Below, piece after piece: positions 25,180-33,837 of a stretch of DNA of 64,000 nt. Made by a program: the position numbers and the translations under genes. Source of the stretch: Lutibacter profundi (lineage in GTDB: Bacteria > Bacteroidota > Bacteroidia > Flavobacteriales > Flavobacteriaceae); contig NZ_CP013355.1 of NCBI RefSeq assembly GCF_001543325.1, forward strand, positions 2,200,001 through 2,264,000, read 5' to 3'. The first letter of the stretch is position 1. Each line of letters opens with the position of its first letter. Below the pieces are notes generated by a model that was given only the letters and a program-made list of their open reading frames with translations, had not been told where the DNA came from and ran no database searches.

Positions 25180-27912
25180 TTAGTTAGTTTTAAATACTTT
25201 ATCAATAATACGTTGGTGTCTTCTTTTAAACCTTGCCGCTGAACCTGCAGCAGGTACAGCATAAAATGGTTGCGAAGCTACCTCAAGGGGTACTAACCTA
25301 AAGCGTTGTAACATAAAACTCCAAGCGCCCATATTTTCAGGTTCTTCTTGTGCCCAAACATAATTTTTAACGTTTGTATATTTATCAATTATTTTTTGTA
25401 ATTTATCTAAATGTAACGGAAATAATTGTTCAATTCTTATGAATGCAACATCATTTCGTTCTAATTTGTTACGCTCTGCTAACAAATCGTAATAAAATTT
25501 CCCAGTACAAAATACTAGTTTGGTAATGTTTTTTGCTTCAATTGTATCATCAATTACTTCTTGAAAATTTCCTTCTGAAAATTCATTTAGTGAGGATACG
25601 GCCAACGGATGGCGCAACAAACTTTTAGGTGTAAATACAATTAAAGGTTTTCTGTAATCACGTTTCATTTGGCGACGTAACAGGTGATAAAAGTTAGCAG
25701 GTGTGGTACAGTCTGCCACAATCATATTATCAATAGCGCATAATTGTAAAAATCGTTCCATACGTGCTGATGAATGTTCAGAACCTTGCCCTTCATAACC
25801 GTGAGGAAGCAACACCACAATACCATTTTGTAGTTTCCACTTATCTTCGGCAGCCGATAAATACTGATCAAAAATAATTTGGGCACCATTACTAAAATCG
25901 CCAAATTGAGCTTCCCAAATGGTTAGTGTATTTGGATTTGCCATTGCATAGCCATAATCAAAACCAAGTACGCCGTATTCTGATAATAAGGAATTGTAAA
26001 TATTCATTTCCCCTTGTTTATCATCTAATTTATTTAATAAGTTAATGCGTTCTTCAGAAATTTCATCTCGTAATATGGCGTGACGATGACTAAATGTGCC
26101 ACGTTCAACATCTTGACCAGAAATACGAACATCAAAACCTTCTTTAAGCAAACTACCATAAGCTAAAGTTTCCCCCATTCCCCAGTCAATTTTATTGATT
26201 TCAAAAACCATTTTATTTCTGTCACGTAAAATCTTTTCAGCTTTTCGTAAAAATTTAACACCTGTTGGAATTGTAGATACTTTCTTTGCAATGTCTTTTA
26301 ATTTTGATTCAGGATAGGTTGTATCTACTGAAACTAGCATAGCATTTAAATCTCTTCGGGTAAAACCTTTCCAAGTATCTTGCATAAATTCACGAACTTT
26401 TGAAGTTTTAACTTTTTTAGAATGTTGATATTCTTCTTCTAATAAGTTTTTGAATTCAGCAATAGAATTATTTAAATAAGCAGTATCAATAATCCCCTCT
26501 TTTATTAACCTTTGAGCATAAATATCTCTTGGGTTAGAATGTTTTGAAATTGCTTTATATAAGTTTGGTTGTGTAAATCGGGGTTCATCACCTTCATTAT
26601 GCCCGTACTTTCTATAACCTAATAAGTCTATAAAAATATCACGCTTAAATTTCATTCTAAAATCTAAAGCCATTTCCATAGCATGAACAACGGCTTCAAC
26701 ATCATCTGCATTTACGTGTAAAACTGGAGATAAAGTAACCTTAGCAACATCAGTACAATAAGTACTTGAACGCGCATCTAAATAGTTGGTAGTAAAACCA
26801 ATTTGATTGTTAATTACAATATGAATAGTACCACCAGTAGAATACCCATTTAGTTTACTCATTTGAGTAACTTCATAAACAAGACCTTGCCCTGCTATTG
26901 CGGCATCTCCATGTACAATTATTGGTAATAATTTTGAATTATCACCATTGTATACTTTGTCAATTTTGGCACGTGATATACCTTCGGCTACTGCAGCTAC
27001 AGTTTCTAAATGAGAGGGATTTGGAACTAAATTCATTTTAAGTTCCTTATTGTTTTTTAATATTTTAGTTGTTGTTAAACCTAAGTGATATTTTACATCA
27101 CCATCAAAATCTTTCTCTTCAAAATCTTTGCCTTCAAATTCACTAAAAACATCACGTATTGGTTTTCTAAAAATATTGGTAAGTGTATTTAAACGGCCTC
27201 TGTGCGCCATTCCTAATACAAATTCATCGGCATCATAAATTTCTGCAGCATTTCTTATAACAGCACTTATTGCAGGGATTAAAGTTTCTCCACCTTCTAA
27301 AGAGAAGCGTTTTTGACCAACGTATTTTGTTTGTAAAAAATTCTCAAATGTTACTGCTTGCGTTAACTTTTTTAATATATATTTTTTAGATTCATTAGAA
27401 TAGTTAGGAAGGTTAGAATTTTTATTTAGTTGTTTTTGAATCCATTTAATTTCTTCAGGATTCCGAATATACATATACTCAACACCTATAGAATCACAAT
27501 AAACAGTTTCAAGATGTTTAATAATTTCACGTAAAGTAGCTTTACCTGTTCCAATGCTGCTTCCTGCGTCAAAAACAATATCTAAATCTTCTTTAGATAA
27601 TCCAAAATTTTCAATTGCGAGTGTTGGTTCGTATTTACGCCGTTCACGAACAGGATTTGTTTTGGTGAATAAGTGCCCTCTTGTTCTATACCCATTAATT
27701 AAGTCGAGGACTTTAAATTCCTTCAACACATTTTTAGGAACCTTAAAATTAGTTTCTTCATTGGTTGATGAATATTTTTCATTGGCAAAATCATAGCCTT
27801 GAAAAAAACTTTTCCAACTAGGTTCTAAGGTGTCAGGGTTTATTAAATACGTATCATATAAATCGGAAATATATCCTGTATGTATGGTATTTAAGAATGA
27901 AAACTTGTCCAT
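25180..27912 (-). CDS. odhA: 2-oxoglutarate dehydrogenase E1, thiamine-diphosphate dependent
   Basis: The 910-residue protein is full length for the SucA/OdhA family. It has the N-terminal E2-binding type motif ([24 protein letters not shown]), the [10 protein letters not shown] segment, the ThDP-binding GDAAIAGQG region and the C-terminal [22 protein letters not shown] signature. It decarboxylates 2-oxoglutarate and passes the succinyl group to the OdhB lipoyl arm. NADH made by this route contrasts with the ferredoxin made by KorAB at 59-62 kb. Confidence 0.96.
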   Translation of the reverse strand: MDKFSFLNTIHTGYISDLYDTYLINPDTLEPSWKSFFQGYDFANEKYSSTNEETNFKVPKNVLKEFKVLDLINGYRTRGHLFTKTNPVRERRKYEPTLAIENFGLSKEDLDIVFDAGSSIGTGKATLREIIKHLETVYCDSIGVEYMYIRNPEEIKWIQKQLNKNSNLPNYSNESKKYILKKLTQAVTFENFLQTKYVGQKRFSLEGGETLIPAISAVIRNAAEIYDADEFVLGMAHRGRLNTLTNIFRKPIRDVFSEFEGKDFEEKDFDGDVKYHLGLTTTKILKNNKELKMNLVPNPSHLETVAAVAEGISRAKIDKVYNGDNSKLLPIIVHGDAAIAGQGLVYEVTQMSKLNGYSTGGTIHIVINNQIGFTTNYLDARSSTYCTDVAKVTLSPVLHVNADDVEAVVHAMEMALDFRMKFKRDIFIDLLGYRKYGHNEGDEPRFTQPNLYKAISKHSNPRDIYAQRLIKEGIIDTAYLNNSIAEFKNLLEEEYQHSKKVKTSKVREFMQDTWKGFTRRDLNAMLVSVDTTYPESKLKDIAKKVSTIPTGVKFLRKAEKILRDRNKMVFEINKIDWGMGETLAYGSLLKEGFDVRISGQDVERGTFSHRHAILRDEISEERINLLNKLDDKQGEMNIYNSLLSEYGVLGFDYGYAMANPNTLTIWEAQFGDFSNGAQIIFDQYLSAAEDKWKLQNGIVVLLPHGYEGQGSEHSSARMERFLQLCAIDNMIVADCTTPANFYHLLRRQMKRDYRKPLIVFTPKSLLRHPLAVSSLNEFSEGNFQEVIDDTIEAKNITKLVFCTGKFYYDLLAERNKLERNDVAFIRIEQLFPLHLDKLQKIIDKYTNVKNYVWAQEEPENMGAWSFMLQRFRLVPLEVASQPFYAVPAAGSAARFKRRHQRIIDKVFKTN

Positions 27913-28148
27913 GTTTTTATTAGATGTCTGTGATTTATTTAGTTGTGGCTAAAATACAATTTTTACAATAACTATTGTTTTTATTAAAAGCTTTATTGTA
28001 GATATTATTTTTTTAATACGAATTAACGAATTTTGTTAAAAATGTAGTTTTTTTAATGCTTTTTTAAGCAAATATTGAAAACTCAACAATAAAAGATGAT
28101 TCTTAATAGAAGTTTTTAATGTTTCGTACTTAGTGAGTTAGCTAAATC

Positions 28149-28182
28149 AAAAAAAAAATAGCATAAAAGAATGCTTTTTTTT
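28149..28182. terminator. Small hairpin with A- and T-runs, possible terminator
   Basis: AGCAT 28160-28164 pairs with ATGCT 28171-28175, flanked by an A-run on the left and eight T on the right. It has terminator form, but no gene obviously ends here. Confidence 0.4.
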
Positions 28183-28192
28183 CATAAAAATC

Positions 28193-28222
28193 TTGCAAAA
28201 AGTTTAAAACCTTGTATATTTG
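28193..28222 (+). promoter_or_regulatory. Promoter of tRNA-Asn (TTG-N19-TATATTTG)
   Basis: TTG at 28193-28195 and TATATTTG at 28215-28222 are separated by 19 bases, an exact match to the Bacteroidota housekeeping promoter. The predicted start lies about 15 bases before the tRNA. Confidence 0.8.
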
Positions 28223-28243
28223 CACTCGCAAAAGAGAATAAAT

Positions 28244-28317
28244 TCCTCCTTAGCTCAGTTGGTTAGAGCATCTGACTGTTAATCAGAGGGTCCTTGGTTC
28301 GAGTCCAAGAGGGGGAG
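28244..28317 (+). tRNA. tRNA-Asn (anticodon GTT)
   Basis: A 74-base cloverleaf has a 7-bp acceptor stem (TCCTCCT with AGGGGGA, one G-T pair), a D arm with AGCTCAGTTGG, anticodon loop CTGTTAA giving GTT, and a T arm with GGTTCGAGTCC. The discriminator base is G, and the 3' CCA is not encoded. Its own promoter and terminator flank it. Confidence 0.96.
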
Positions 28318-28323
28318 CAAAAG

Positions 28324-28354
28324 AAAAAGACTTACAGTAACGTAAGTCTTTTTT
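28324..28354 (+). terminator. Terminator of tRNA-Asn
   Basis: GACTTAC 28329-28335 pairs with GTAAGTC 28342-28348, extended by A5/T5 pairs, with a 6-base loop and T-run. Confidence 0.85.
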
Positions 28355-28400
28355 GCCCTTTGTATAATTTTCCCAAACCCCATATTTTAAATCATTGAAT

Positions 28401-28805
28401 ATGACACGAATTTTAATTTTTATGTTTCTACTTTCTCTGTCTAGTTATGGTCAAGAAATAGGGAGTGTTAAAAGTAAAAATCATTCAATAAAACTTCTAA
28501 AATCAAATAATCAATTTTTGTTAGTTTATTCAGATTTGAATTCAGAAAGTTTTAATAACAAGTCGTTTCATTTTCCTAATAAAAATACTATTTATAATAT
28601 TATTGTTGATGGTTTTGATGCTGTAAATGACCATCAAGTAATAGTTAAAACTAACAATGATACTATTATAAAGTTTGAATTTAAAAGGATTAAGGGAAAA
28701 AAAATGCTTAAAATTAAACAGAATAATTTAATAAGTAAAACATTTAGTGCAAGTGCTTTTTTTACTAAAAATGAGATTTTAAATATTTTTAGAGAAAAAA
28801 CATAA
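28401..28805 (+). CDS. Small secreted protein, unknown function
   Basis: ATG 28401 is chosen (134 residues) over an in-frame TTG two codons upstream. The protein has a clear signal peptide (MTRILIFMFLLSLSSYGQ) and a beta-rich mature part (IKLLKSNNQFLLVYSDLNSE, DTIIKFEFKRIKGKKMLKIKQ). No family is recognised. Codon use is like its neighbours. Confidence 0.6.
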   Translation: MTRILIFMFLLSLSSYGQEIGSVKSKNHSIKLLKSNNQFLLVYSDLNSESFNNKSFHFPNKNTIYNIIVDGFDAVNDHQVIVKTNNDTIIKFEFKRIKGKKMLKIKQNNLISKTFSASAFFTKNEILNIFREKT

Positions 28806-28943
28806 ATTGAGAATTACAAATTATTTACTATTAGAATGATAAATGTCATTAATTTAATCAAAAATTCATACTACTTTTACAGCACTTATTCATTACTTAA
28901 TAGATTTTTAAGTGGTGAGTTTTTGATTTTTTTAGTTAGTAGT

Positions 28944-28974
28944 AAAAAAGGGAGCCTCCAAGGCTCCCTTTTTT
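28944..28974 (+). terminator. Strong rho-independent terminator
   Basis: A 14-base perfect stem (28944-28957 with 28961-28974) with GGGAGCC core ends in six T. It stands 139 bases after the secreted-protein stop and 17 bases before tRNA-Arg. It probably ends that gene's transcript. Confidence 0.85.
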
Positions 28975-28991
28975 AAATTTTGTTTTATTTT

Positions 28992-29063
28992 GGCTCCATA
29001 GTTCAAGGGATAGAATAGAAGTTTCCTAAACTTTAGATCCAGGTTCGAGTCCTGGTGGAGCTA
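28992..29063 (+). tRNA. tRNA-Arg (anticodon CCT)
   Basis: The 72-base cloverleaf has an acceptor stem GGCTCCA with TGGAGCT, a four-pair D stem, anticodon stem GAAGT with ACTTT around TTCCTAA giving anticodon CCT, and a T arm GGTTCGAGTCC. The discriminator is A and CCA is not encoded. It reads AGG codons. The G1-T72 pair is a wobble. Confidence 0.93.
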
Positions 29064-29081
29064 CTAAAAATTATTAGTTAG

Positions 29082-31631
29082 TTAAAATGAAATTCTAAAG
29101 GTGAAATTTGGAGTTAAACCTATTGAGTTATTATTAACAGCACTTATACTGTTTTCAGCATTTATTTTGTAATATCTGTTTAAGATATTTTTATTGTTGA
29201 GTATATTAAGAATTGAAACTCCAGTCATACCATTTATAGTTTTACTCAATTTGAACTTATAGGTAGATGAAAAATCTACTCGAAAATAATTTGGAAGCCG
29301 ATTGCTATTAGGCTTATTATAATTAATATAATTGCTAACTCCATCAAAAGAAATTGAGTTATCACTAAGCGGTGTTGTAAGTGGTTTTCCTGTTCTCCAA
29401 AGTAAGCCAATTGCTATATCTAATTTTTTATAAGTATATGTATTACCCATAGAAATACTGTGTTTTATATCTAAATTATTTGGGAAGTTTGCAGGGGTGA
29501 GTTCGCTAAAATTATAATTATTATTGTTAAAAGTATAGCCTAGCCAAGTGCTAAAGGCCTCTGTTTTTTTATTTATTAAAAACTCTATTCCGTTAACGGT
29601 GTAACTACCCGAAGTTTTGATAAATTGATTTTGATTTTGAAAACCTTGGTTAGCAGTTGTTATACCGTTAACGTATTTGTAAAACCCTTCTATATCAATA
29701 AAAAAACTATTTTTTTTATAATTAATGCCTATAGATGCTTGTTTACTTTTTATAATTGGTATTGATTCATTATCGGCCAATATCCATCTGTTTTTTTCAA
29801 CGCCTAAAAAATCTTCTTGTAAATCAATTACTTGAGTGGCATTTTGACTTTTAAATTCACCCGCAAATTTTAATGATAAATTTGAATTTACTTTGTGTAA
29901 TGCCTGAATTCTTGGTTCAGGAATGAAAACTCCAAATTTTTCAATATAATTAAGTCTAAAACCACTATTAATAAAAGTTTTATTATTGGTTGAAATATAG
30001 TTTAGCTCACTATATAAAGAATGATTTCTAATAACAGATTTTAGGATTCTTATGTATAAGGGAAGGTTTACATCTTCAGCATTTGAAATACCTAATTCAT
30101 AAAAATGATAGCCAGTTAAAATTTTAATATTTTTAGTTGGTTGGTAATAAGTGTTTAATTTAACACCTGTTTCTAATACTTCATTATTTTGTAGTAAACG
30201 TTGTTCAGTTAATAAGGTGTAATTAGATGCTTTTATATTATATTTTGTGTAATATATATTTAGAAGTGTTTTAAACTTTTTGCCCCATTTGCTAGAAAGT
30301 TTAGCACCAAAGGCTAAGTTTTTTTGCTGTAGAGTACTTGTTTTAGATTCATTTAATGTTTCATTTTTTAACGTTTCATTGTAATCTAAATTGTTTTCAA
30401 CCTTTAATAAGTTAAACCTAAATTTGTGTTGTTTGTTAATATTGTACAAGAACTTTAAATTATAATCATAAAAATTAAAATTAGAAGCCGTTTTAACATC
30501 GGTATTATTAATATTAAGTTGGGTAGAAATTTTAGAATCTTGAAATATACGATTAAAGTATTGTTCAAAAGTAGGAGTGCTAAATAAATCGGTTACAGAG
30601 CGTCTTCCTGAGAATTGTATGGCTACTTTTTTTGAAATAGGAACTTGTCCGTAAGCATCAACACTTAAAAGATTAAACCCAGCTCCACCAAACGGTTTTT
30701 CTTTAATATCATTTATAGATTTCATATCTACTGTGCCAGAAACACCATCGTTATATTGTGAGCTAGTACCATTTTTAATAATTGTAACATCCTCTATTAA
30801 ATAGGGGTTGAAAGCTGAAATTAAACCAAAAAAATGACCTGAATGATACATTTTAATACCATCCCAAATAAGTAAATTTTGATCATTTGTACCACCTCTA
30901 ATGTTGATAGTTGAAATAGTTTCATTAACACTGCTAATCCCTGGAATTGATTGAATTTTATGTAGTACATCAGGTTCAATAAGGCCAGGTAAAATACCAA
31001 ATTTTTCAGTATTTAGGTTAATTGTGTTATTTGTTTTTACAGTTATACCAGAGGTTAAATAATTTGTTAAAATTACTTCATTGAGTTGTTCAACCTTTTG
31101 AGTTAAAGGGATAATTAAGCATTTATTTTTTTTAATAAAATCAGTTGAATTTAAATAAACGGTAGCGTATGAAATATGACTTATTTCTACAATGTCGTTT
31201 CCATCAATTTCAGGTAATTCAAAATAACCTTTAGCATTAGAAACGGTACTAACATTTGTGTTTAAAACAGCAACATGTGCATTGTCAATGAAAATTTGAG
31301 AATTAACATCAAATAAGTTTCCACAAATTTTAATTCCTGCAGTTTTGCTATTAATTAAAATATTATTTGAGGTTAAAAAAGTGAAGTTTAATTTTGTAGC
31401 ATTTTTCAAATAAGAAATAGCTTCCTTTAAGTTTAGAGCTGTACTGTACGGGATTATTTCAAAATTTTCAACCGTTTTATCTGCGTAAGTAAAGGTAATG
31501 TTATACTGTTTTTCAGCAACAATTAGAACATCCAAAAGAGGATGAGCTTTTTTATTAGGGGTTTGAGAGTAATTGCAAACGGTATAAAAAAAGCATAAAG
31601 TAATTAAAAAAAATTGTTTTAAAAATTTCAT
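29082..31631 (-). CDS. TonB-dependent receptor with STN-like and carboxypeptidase-like N-terminal domains
   Basis: This 849-residue outer-membrane receptor has a signal peptide, an STN-like secretin/TonB N-terminal domain (about 28-105), a carboxypeptidase-regulatory-like domain (about 110-185), a plug (about 200-310; INIRGGTNDQNLLIWDGIKMYH) and a 22-strand barrel ending FTFRISF. The STN domain and the upstream fecR and sigma genes mean it probably signals ligand binding to the anti-sigma FecR. No SusD partner is adjacent. The ligand is unknown. Confidence 0.9.
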   Translation of the reverse strand: MKFLKQFFLITLCFFYTVCNYSQTPNKKAHPLLDVLIVAEKQYNITFTYADKTVENFEIIPYSTALNLKEAISYLKNATKLNFTFLTSNNILINSKTAGIKICGNLFDVNSQIFIDNAHVAVLNTNVSTVSNAKGYFELPEIDGNDIVEISHISYATVYLNSTDFIKKNKCLIIPLTQKVEQLNEVILTNYLTSGITVKTNNTINLNTEKFGILPGLIEPDVLHKIQSIPGISSVNETISTINIRGGTNDQNLLIWDGIKMYHSGHFFGLISAFNPYLIEDVTIIKNGTSSQYNDGVSGTVDMKSINDIKEKPFGGAGFNLLSVDAYGQVPISKKVAIQFSGRRSVTDLFSTPTFEQYFNRIFQDSKISTQLNINNTDVKTASNFNFYDYNLKFLYNINKQHKFRFNLLKVENNLDYNETLKNETLNESKTSTLQQKNLAFGAKLSSKWGKKFKTLLNIYYTKYNIKASNYTLLTEQRLLQNNEVLETGVKLNTYYQPTKNIKILTGYHFYELGISNAEDVNLPLYIRILKSVIRNHSLYSELNYISTNNKTFINSGFRLNYIEKFGVFIPEPRIQALHKVNSNLSLKFAGEFKSQNATQVIDLQEDFLGVEKNRWILADNESIPIIKSKQASIGINYKKNSFFIDIEGFYKYVNGITTANQGFQNQNQFIKTSGSYTVNGIEFLINKKTEAFSTWLGYTFNNNNYNFSELTPANFPNNLDIKHSISMGNTYTYKKLDIAIGLLWRTGKPLTTPLSDNSISFDGVSNYINYNKPNSNRLPNYFRVDFSSTYKFKLSKTINGMTGVSILNILNNKNILNRYYKINAENSISAVNNNSIGLTPNFTFRISF

Positions 31632-31633
31632 TA

Positions 31634-32527
31634 TTAATTTAAACGAACCTTATTATTTGTTACAAAGGTATAATTTAAATTAAAAGGAATGGTAATAGCT
31701 TTTAAAGCATTTTTTAAATTGTTATGTGTAAAGTTACCTGTAAATAAGTTTTTTGAAAGTGTATTGTCAAACTCAATAGATATATTGTATTGTCTTTCAA
31801 GTTCATTAACTACATACCAGTAAGGCATACTTTTAAATGAGCTATTGTTTTGAATCCACGATGGGCTTAAGTCTGTAATGGTTTTTTCAAACTTAGTTTT
31901 AGAATTTATGACTTTAAAAGAGCTTCCAGCAGGAATCTTAATGGTGTTATTTTTATAAGTAGCACTAACTAAACCTTCATAGCAAATAACTTCGAAATAA
32001 TTATTTCTAGCTACAACATTAAATTGTGTTCCAAGTACGGTTACATTTCCGAGTGCCGTTTTTACAGTAAATTTAGAGCCTTTTGCAACTTTAAAATAAG
32101 CTTCACCTTTTAAAGATAAATTTCTATTATTTTTCCAGTTGCGTATTTTATATTTTATCTCTGAATCGGCATTTAAATTTACAATGGACTTATCTGGTAA
32201 ATTAAAAGTGATTTTCTGAGCAAAAGAGGTTGTATAGTTTTGTGAGCGATTACCAATAAAATAGTAAGAAGAAACAACAACAATAATAATTGCTGCTACT
32301 TTGTATATAAATTTCGGAAAGTTTAATCTTCTTACCTTTGTTTTAGAATTCTTTAAATTTAATTTTTTTAGCGCTTCTTCAGCATTAAAAACAGGTGCTT
32401 CAAGTTTATTTGAATGGGAAACAATTTTTTTGTAGGTACGTACCTCGTCTTCACTTAAATATTTTTTAAGTTCAGTTTCTGAAATTTCGTTTGCAAGCCA
32501 TTTGGCTAAAAAATTATTTTCTTTCAT
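31634..32527 (-). CDS. FecR-family anti-sigma factor
   Basis: The start is placed at ATG 32527 (297 residues); the frame extends to TTG 32554, but the predicted ECF-type promoter covers that part. The N-terminal cytoplasmic segment is followed by a transmembrane helix (YKVAAIIIVVVSSYYFIG), a FecR domain (SIVNLNADSEIKYK, GEAYFKVAKG, TVLGTQFNV) and a C-terminal DUF4974-like domain (VNELERQYNISIEFDN). It would hold the sigma factor at the membrane until the TonB receptor signals. The receptor gene follows after 2 bases. Confidence 0.9.
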   Translation of the reverse strand: MKENNFLAKWLANEISETELKKYLSEDEVRTYKKIVSHSNKLEAPVFNAEEALKKLNLKNSKTKVRRLNFPKFIYKVAAIIIVVVSSYYFIGNRSQNYTTSFAQKITFNLPDKSIVNLNADSEIKYKIRNWKNNRNLSLKGEAYFKVAKGSKFTVKTALGNVTVLGTQFNVVARNNYFEVICYEGLVSATYKNNTIKIPAGSSFKVINSKTKFEKTITDLSPSWIQNNSSFKSMPYWYVVNELERQYNISIEFDNTLSKNLFTGNFTHNNLKNALKAITIPFNLNYTFVTNNKVRLN

Positions 32528-32543
32528 ACCTTTCATTATACGT

Positions 32544-32574
32544 ATAACAGTCAATTTTAAAAATACCCTACCTT
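32544..32574 (-). promoter_or_regulatory. Putative ECF promoter, site 1 (fecR-receptor)
   Basis: On the minus strand AAGGTAGGGTA (32574-32564), a 14-base spacer and TGTTAT (32549-32544) lie between the sigma gene stop and the fecR ATG. The same motif and spacing occur at 33150 and 33783. Confidence 0.75.
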
Positions 32575-32578
32575 AATT

Positions 32579-33094
32579 TTATAAATTTTCTATTTCACTC
32601 CTTAAATTTAACAGTGCATTGTGAATTCTTTTCTCTACTGCTTTTACTGAAATCTCTAAAATTTCAGCAATTTCTTTGTATTTTTTACCGTCAATTCTAT
32701 TCATTAAGAAGGCTATTCGTTGAGCTTCAGATAAATTTGATATTGCACGTTGTAACTTTATGCCAAACTCTTTTTCTTCTAATAAAAACTCAGGAGATTC
32801 ATTGGTGTAATTTTTTGTTTGAGAGTTTTTAAAGGTAAGTACAACGTTGCTTTTAGAATATTCATTTAAAAATAAATTATTGGCAATAGTATATAGAAAA
32901 GATTTGGCTTTTCCCGGAATTACTTTTTTACAATTACTCCAAAACTTAAGAAAAGCATCTTGAACAATGTCACTTGCTAAATTAGAATTACCACATTTAT
33001 AGAATATATAATTGTTTAATAATTTAGAGTGATTTATAAAAAAATCACTAAATATTTTTTCATCACAATAATTATTATTCTTGTTAATATCCAT
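32579..33094 (-). CDS. ECF sigma factor (FecI-like)
   Basis: The start is set at ATG 33094 (171 residues). The frame reaches TTG 33130, but that codon lies inside a TAnnTTTG promoter element. Region 2 appears as SDIVQDAFLKFW with AKSFLYTIANNLFLNEY, and region 4 as LSEAQRIAFLMNRIDGKKYKEIAEILEISVKAVEKRIHNAL. Paired with FecR and the receptor, it should direct RNA polymerase to the bipartite motif found three times locally. No copy of that motif faces the sigma gene itself. Confidence 0.9.
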   Translation of the reverse strand: MDINKNNNYCDEKIFSDFFINHSKLLNNYIFYKCGNSNLASDIVQDAFLKFWSNCKKVIPGKAKSFLYTIANNLFLNEYSKSNVVLTFKNSQTKNYTNESPEFLLEEKEFGIKLQRAISNLSEAQRIAFLMNRIDGKKYKEIAEILEISVKAVEKRIHNALLNLRSEIENL

Positions 33095-33127
33095 TAATAT
33101 TAATTGGAGATTTATTAAAATTAAACG

Positions 33128-33135
33128 CAAAGATA
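33128..33135 (-). promoter_or_regulatory. Probable -7 element TATCTTTG of the sigma gene
   Basis: On the minus strand TATCTTTG (33135-33128) matches TAnnTTTG. A start near 33122 leaves a leader of about 28 bases before ATG 33094. It suggests the sigma gene uses the housekeeping sigma factor. Confidence 0.5.
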
Positions 33136-33149
33136 AAATTTTTAAAAAT

Positions 33150-33180
33150 AAGGTAGGGTATTTTTAAAGTAGATTGTTAC
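33150..33180 (+). promoter_or_regulatory. Putative ECF promoter, site 2 (first lipoprotein)
   Basis: AAGGTAGGGTA 33150-33160, 14 bases, TGTTAC 33175-33180; the ATG follows 33 bases later at 33214. Identical layout to the other two sites. Confidence 0.78.
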
Positions 33181-33213
33181 AAGAGTATTAATAACACACA
33201 AATTATATAAATT

Positions 33214-33726
33214 ATGAAAATTATAAGCAAATTACTTTATCTAAATTTCTTTTTATTACTATTTATTTCTTGTGATAAGAATGATGATTTAAGTTTTAAT
33301 GATGTTGCAGGAATCTACGAAGGAACTCTTTCAACAAACGTAGCAGGAAAATCTAATACCAAATCTGTTACAGAAACAACAAGCCAAGCAACTGTAGAAA
33401 TAACAATGAATGGTAATGAAATTCAAGTGCATTGCTACAATGACAATTTTGACACAACCCAAACGTTAGATTTATTTAGAGATAATGAAGATATTAAGGT
33501 GTGTTTAACAGGAAGCGATTTTGAAGGAATGTACGGACATATGGAAGGGGATAGGGAGATGAATGGAGGAATGATGGGAAGTGAAAATGAATGGATGCAA
33601 CATTTAAACGATGAACACAAACAAGGTGATGAACATTTTGGAGGATTTGATATGAGCCAAAACTCATTTGATTATACCTTTAAAGTAAATGGCATGGATT
33701 ACCATTTTGAGGGGTATAAACAATAA
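33214..33726 (+). CDS. Small lipoprotein rich in Met, His and acidic residues
   Basis: The 170-residue protein has a lipobox FISC with lipid cysteine C20. Residues about 25-95 look like a small beta domain (AGIYEGTLSTN, ATVEITMNGNEIQVHCY). Residues 105-155 are packed with Met, His, Glu and Asp (GMYGHMEGD, MNGGMMGS, HLNDEHKQGDEHFGGFDM), suggestive of metal binding, followed by FTFKVNGMDYHFEGYKQ. It is probably exported under control of the adjacent ECF factor. Its function is unknown. Confidence 0.7.
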   Translation: MKIISKLLYLNFFLLLFISCDKNDDLSFNDVAGIYEGTLSTNVAGKSNTKSVTETTSQATVEITMNGNEIQVHCYNDNFDTTQTLDLFRDNEDIKVCLTGSDFEGMYGHMEGDREMNGGMMGSENEWMQHLNDEHKQGDEHFGGFDMSQNSFDYTFKVNGMDYHFEGYKQ

Positions 33727-33741
33727 TTATTTTGAATTAAT

Positions 33742-33776
33742 AATCTTCCAGTACAAATGTATTGGAAGATTTTTTT
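33742..33776 (+). terminator. Rho-independent terminator
   Basis: A 13- to 14-base stem (33742-33755 with 33758-33771, one G-T pair) is followed by a T-run. It separates the two lipoprotein genes into independent transcripts. Confidence 0.85.
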
Positions 33777-33782
33777 AATTTT

Positions 33783-33813
33783 AAGGTAGGGTAACTTAAG
33801 TTTAAAATGTTAC
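33783..33813 (+). promoter_or_regulatory. Putative ECF promoter, site 3 (second lipoprotein)
   Basis: AAGGTAGGGTA 33783-33793, 14 bases, TGTTAC 33808-33813; the ATG is at 33838. It lies directly after the terminator of the first lipoprotein gene. Confidence 0.78.
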
Positions 33814-33837
33814 ATATATAAACACAAACATTTAATT

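Larger units (their letters stand above)
27913..28243. other. 331-base intergenic region between odhA and tRNA-Asn
   Basis: No coding frame is supported here. The left part must contain the odhA promoter, but no perfect consensus was found. The right part holds a small A/T-flanked hairpin and a good promoter for tRNA-Asn. The remainder is A/T-rich without visible repeats. Confidence 0.6.

Noticed and set aside
28836-28976. 46-codon plus-strand frame between the secreted-protein gene and tRNA-Arg
   Set aside because: It has no clear family features and runs through the full terminator stem to a stop in the T-run, so it is probably chance.
33095-33130. Longer N-terminus of the ECF sigma factor from a TTG
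   Set aside because: The TTG belongs to a TATCTTTG promoter element, and the added residues do not look like sigma region sequence.
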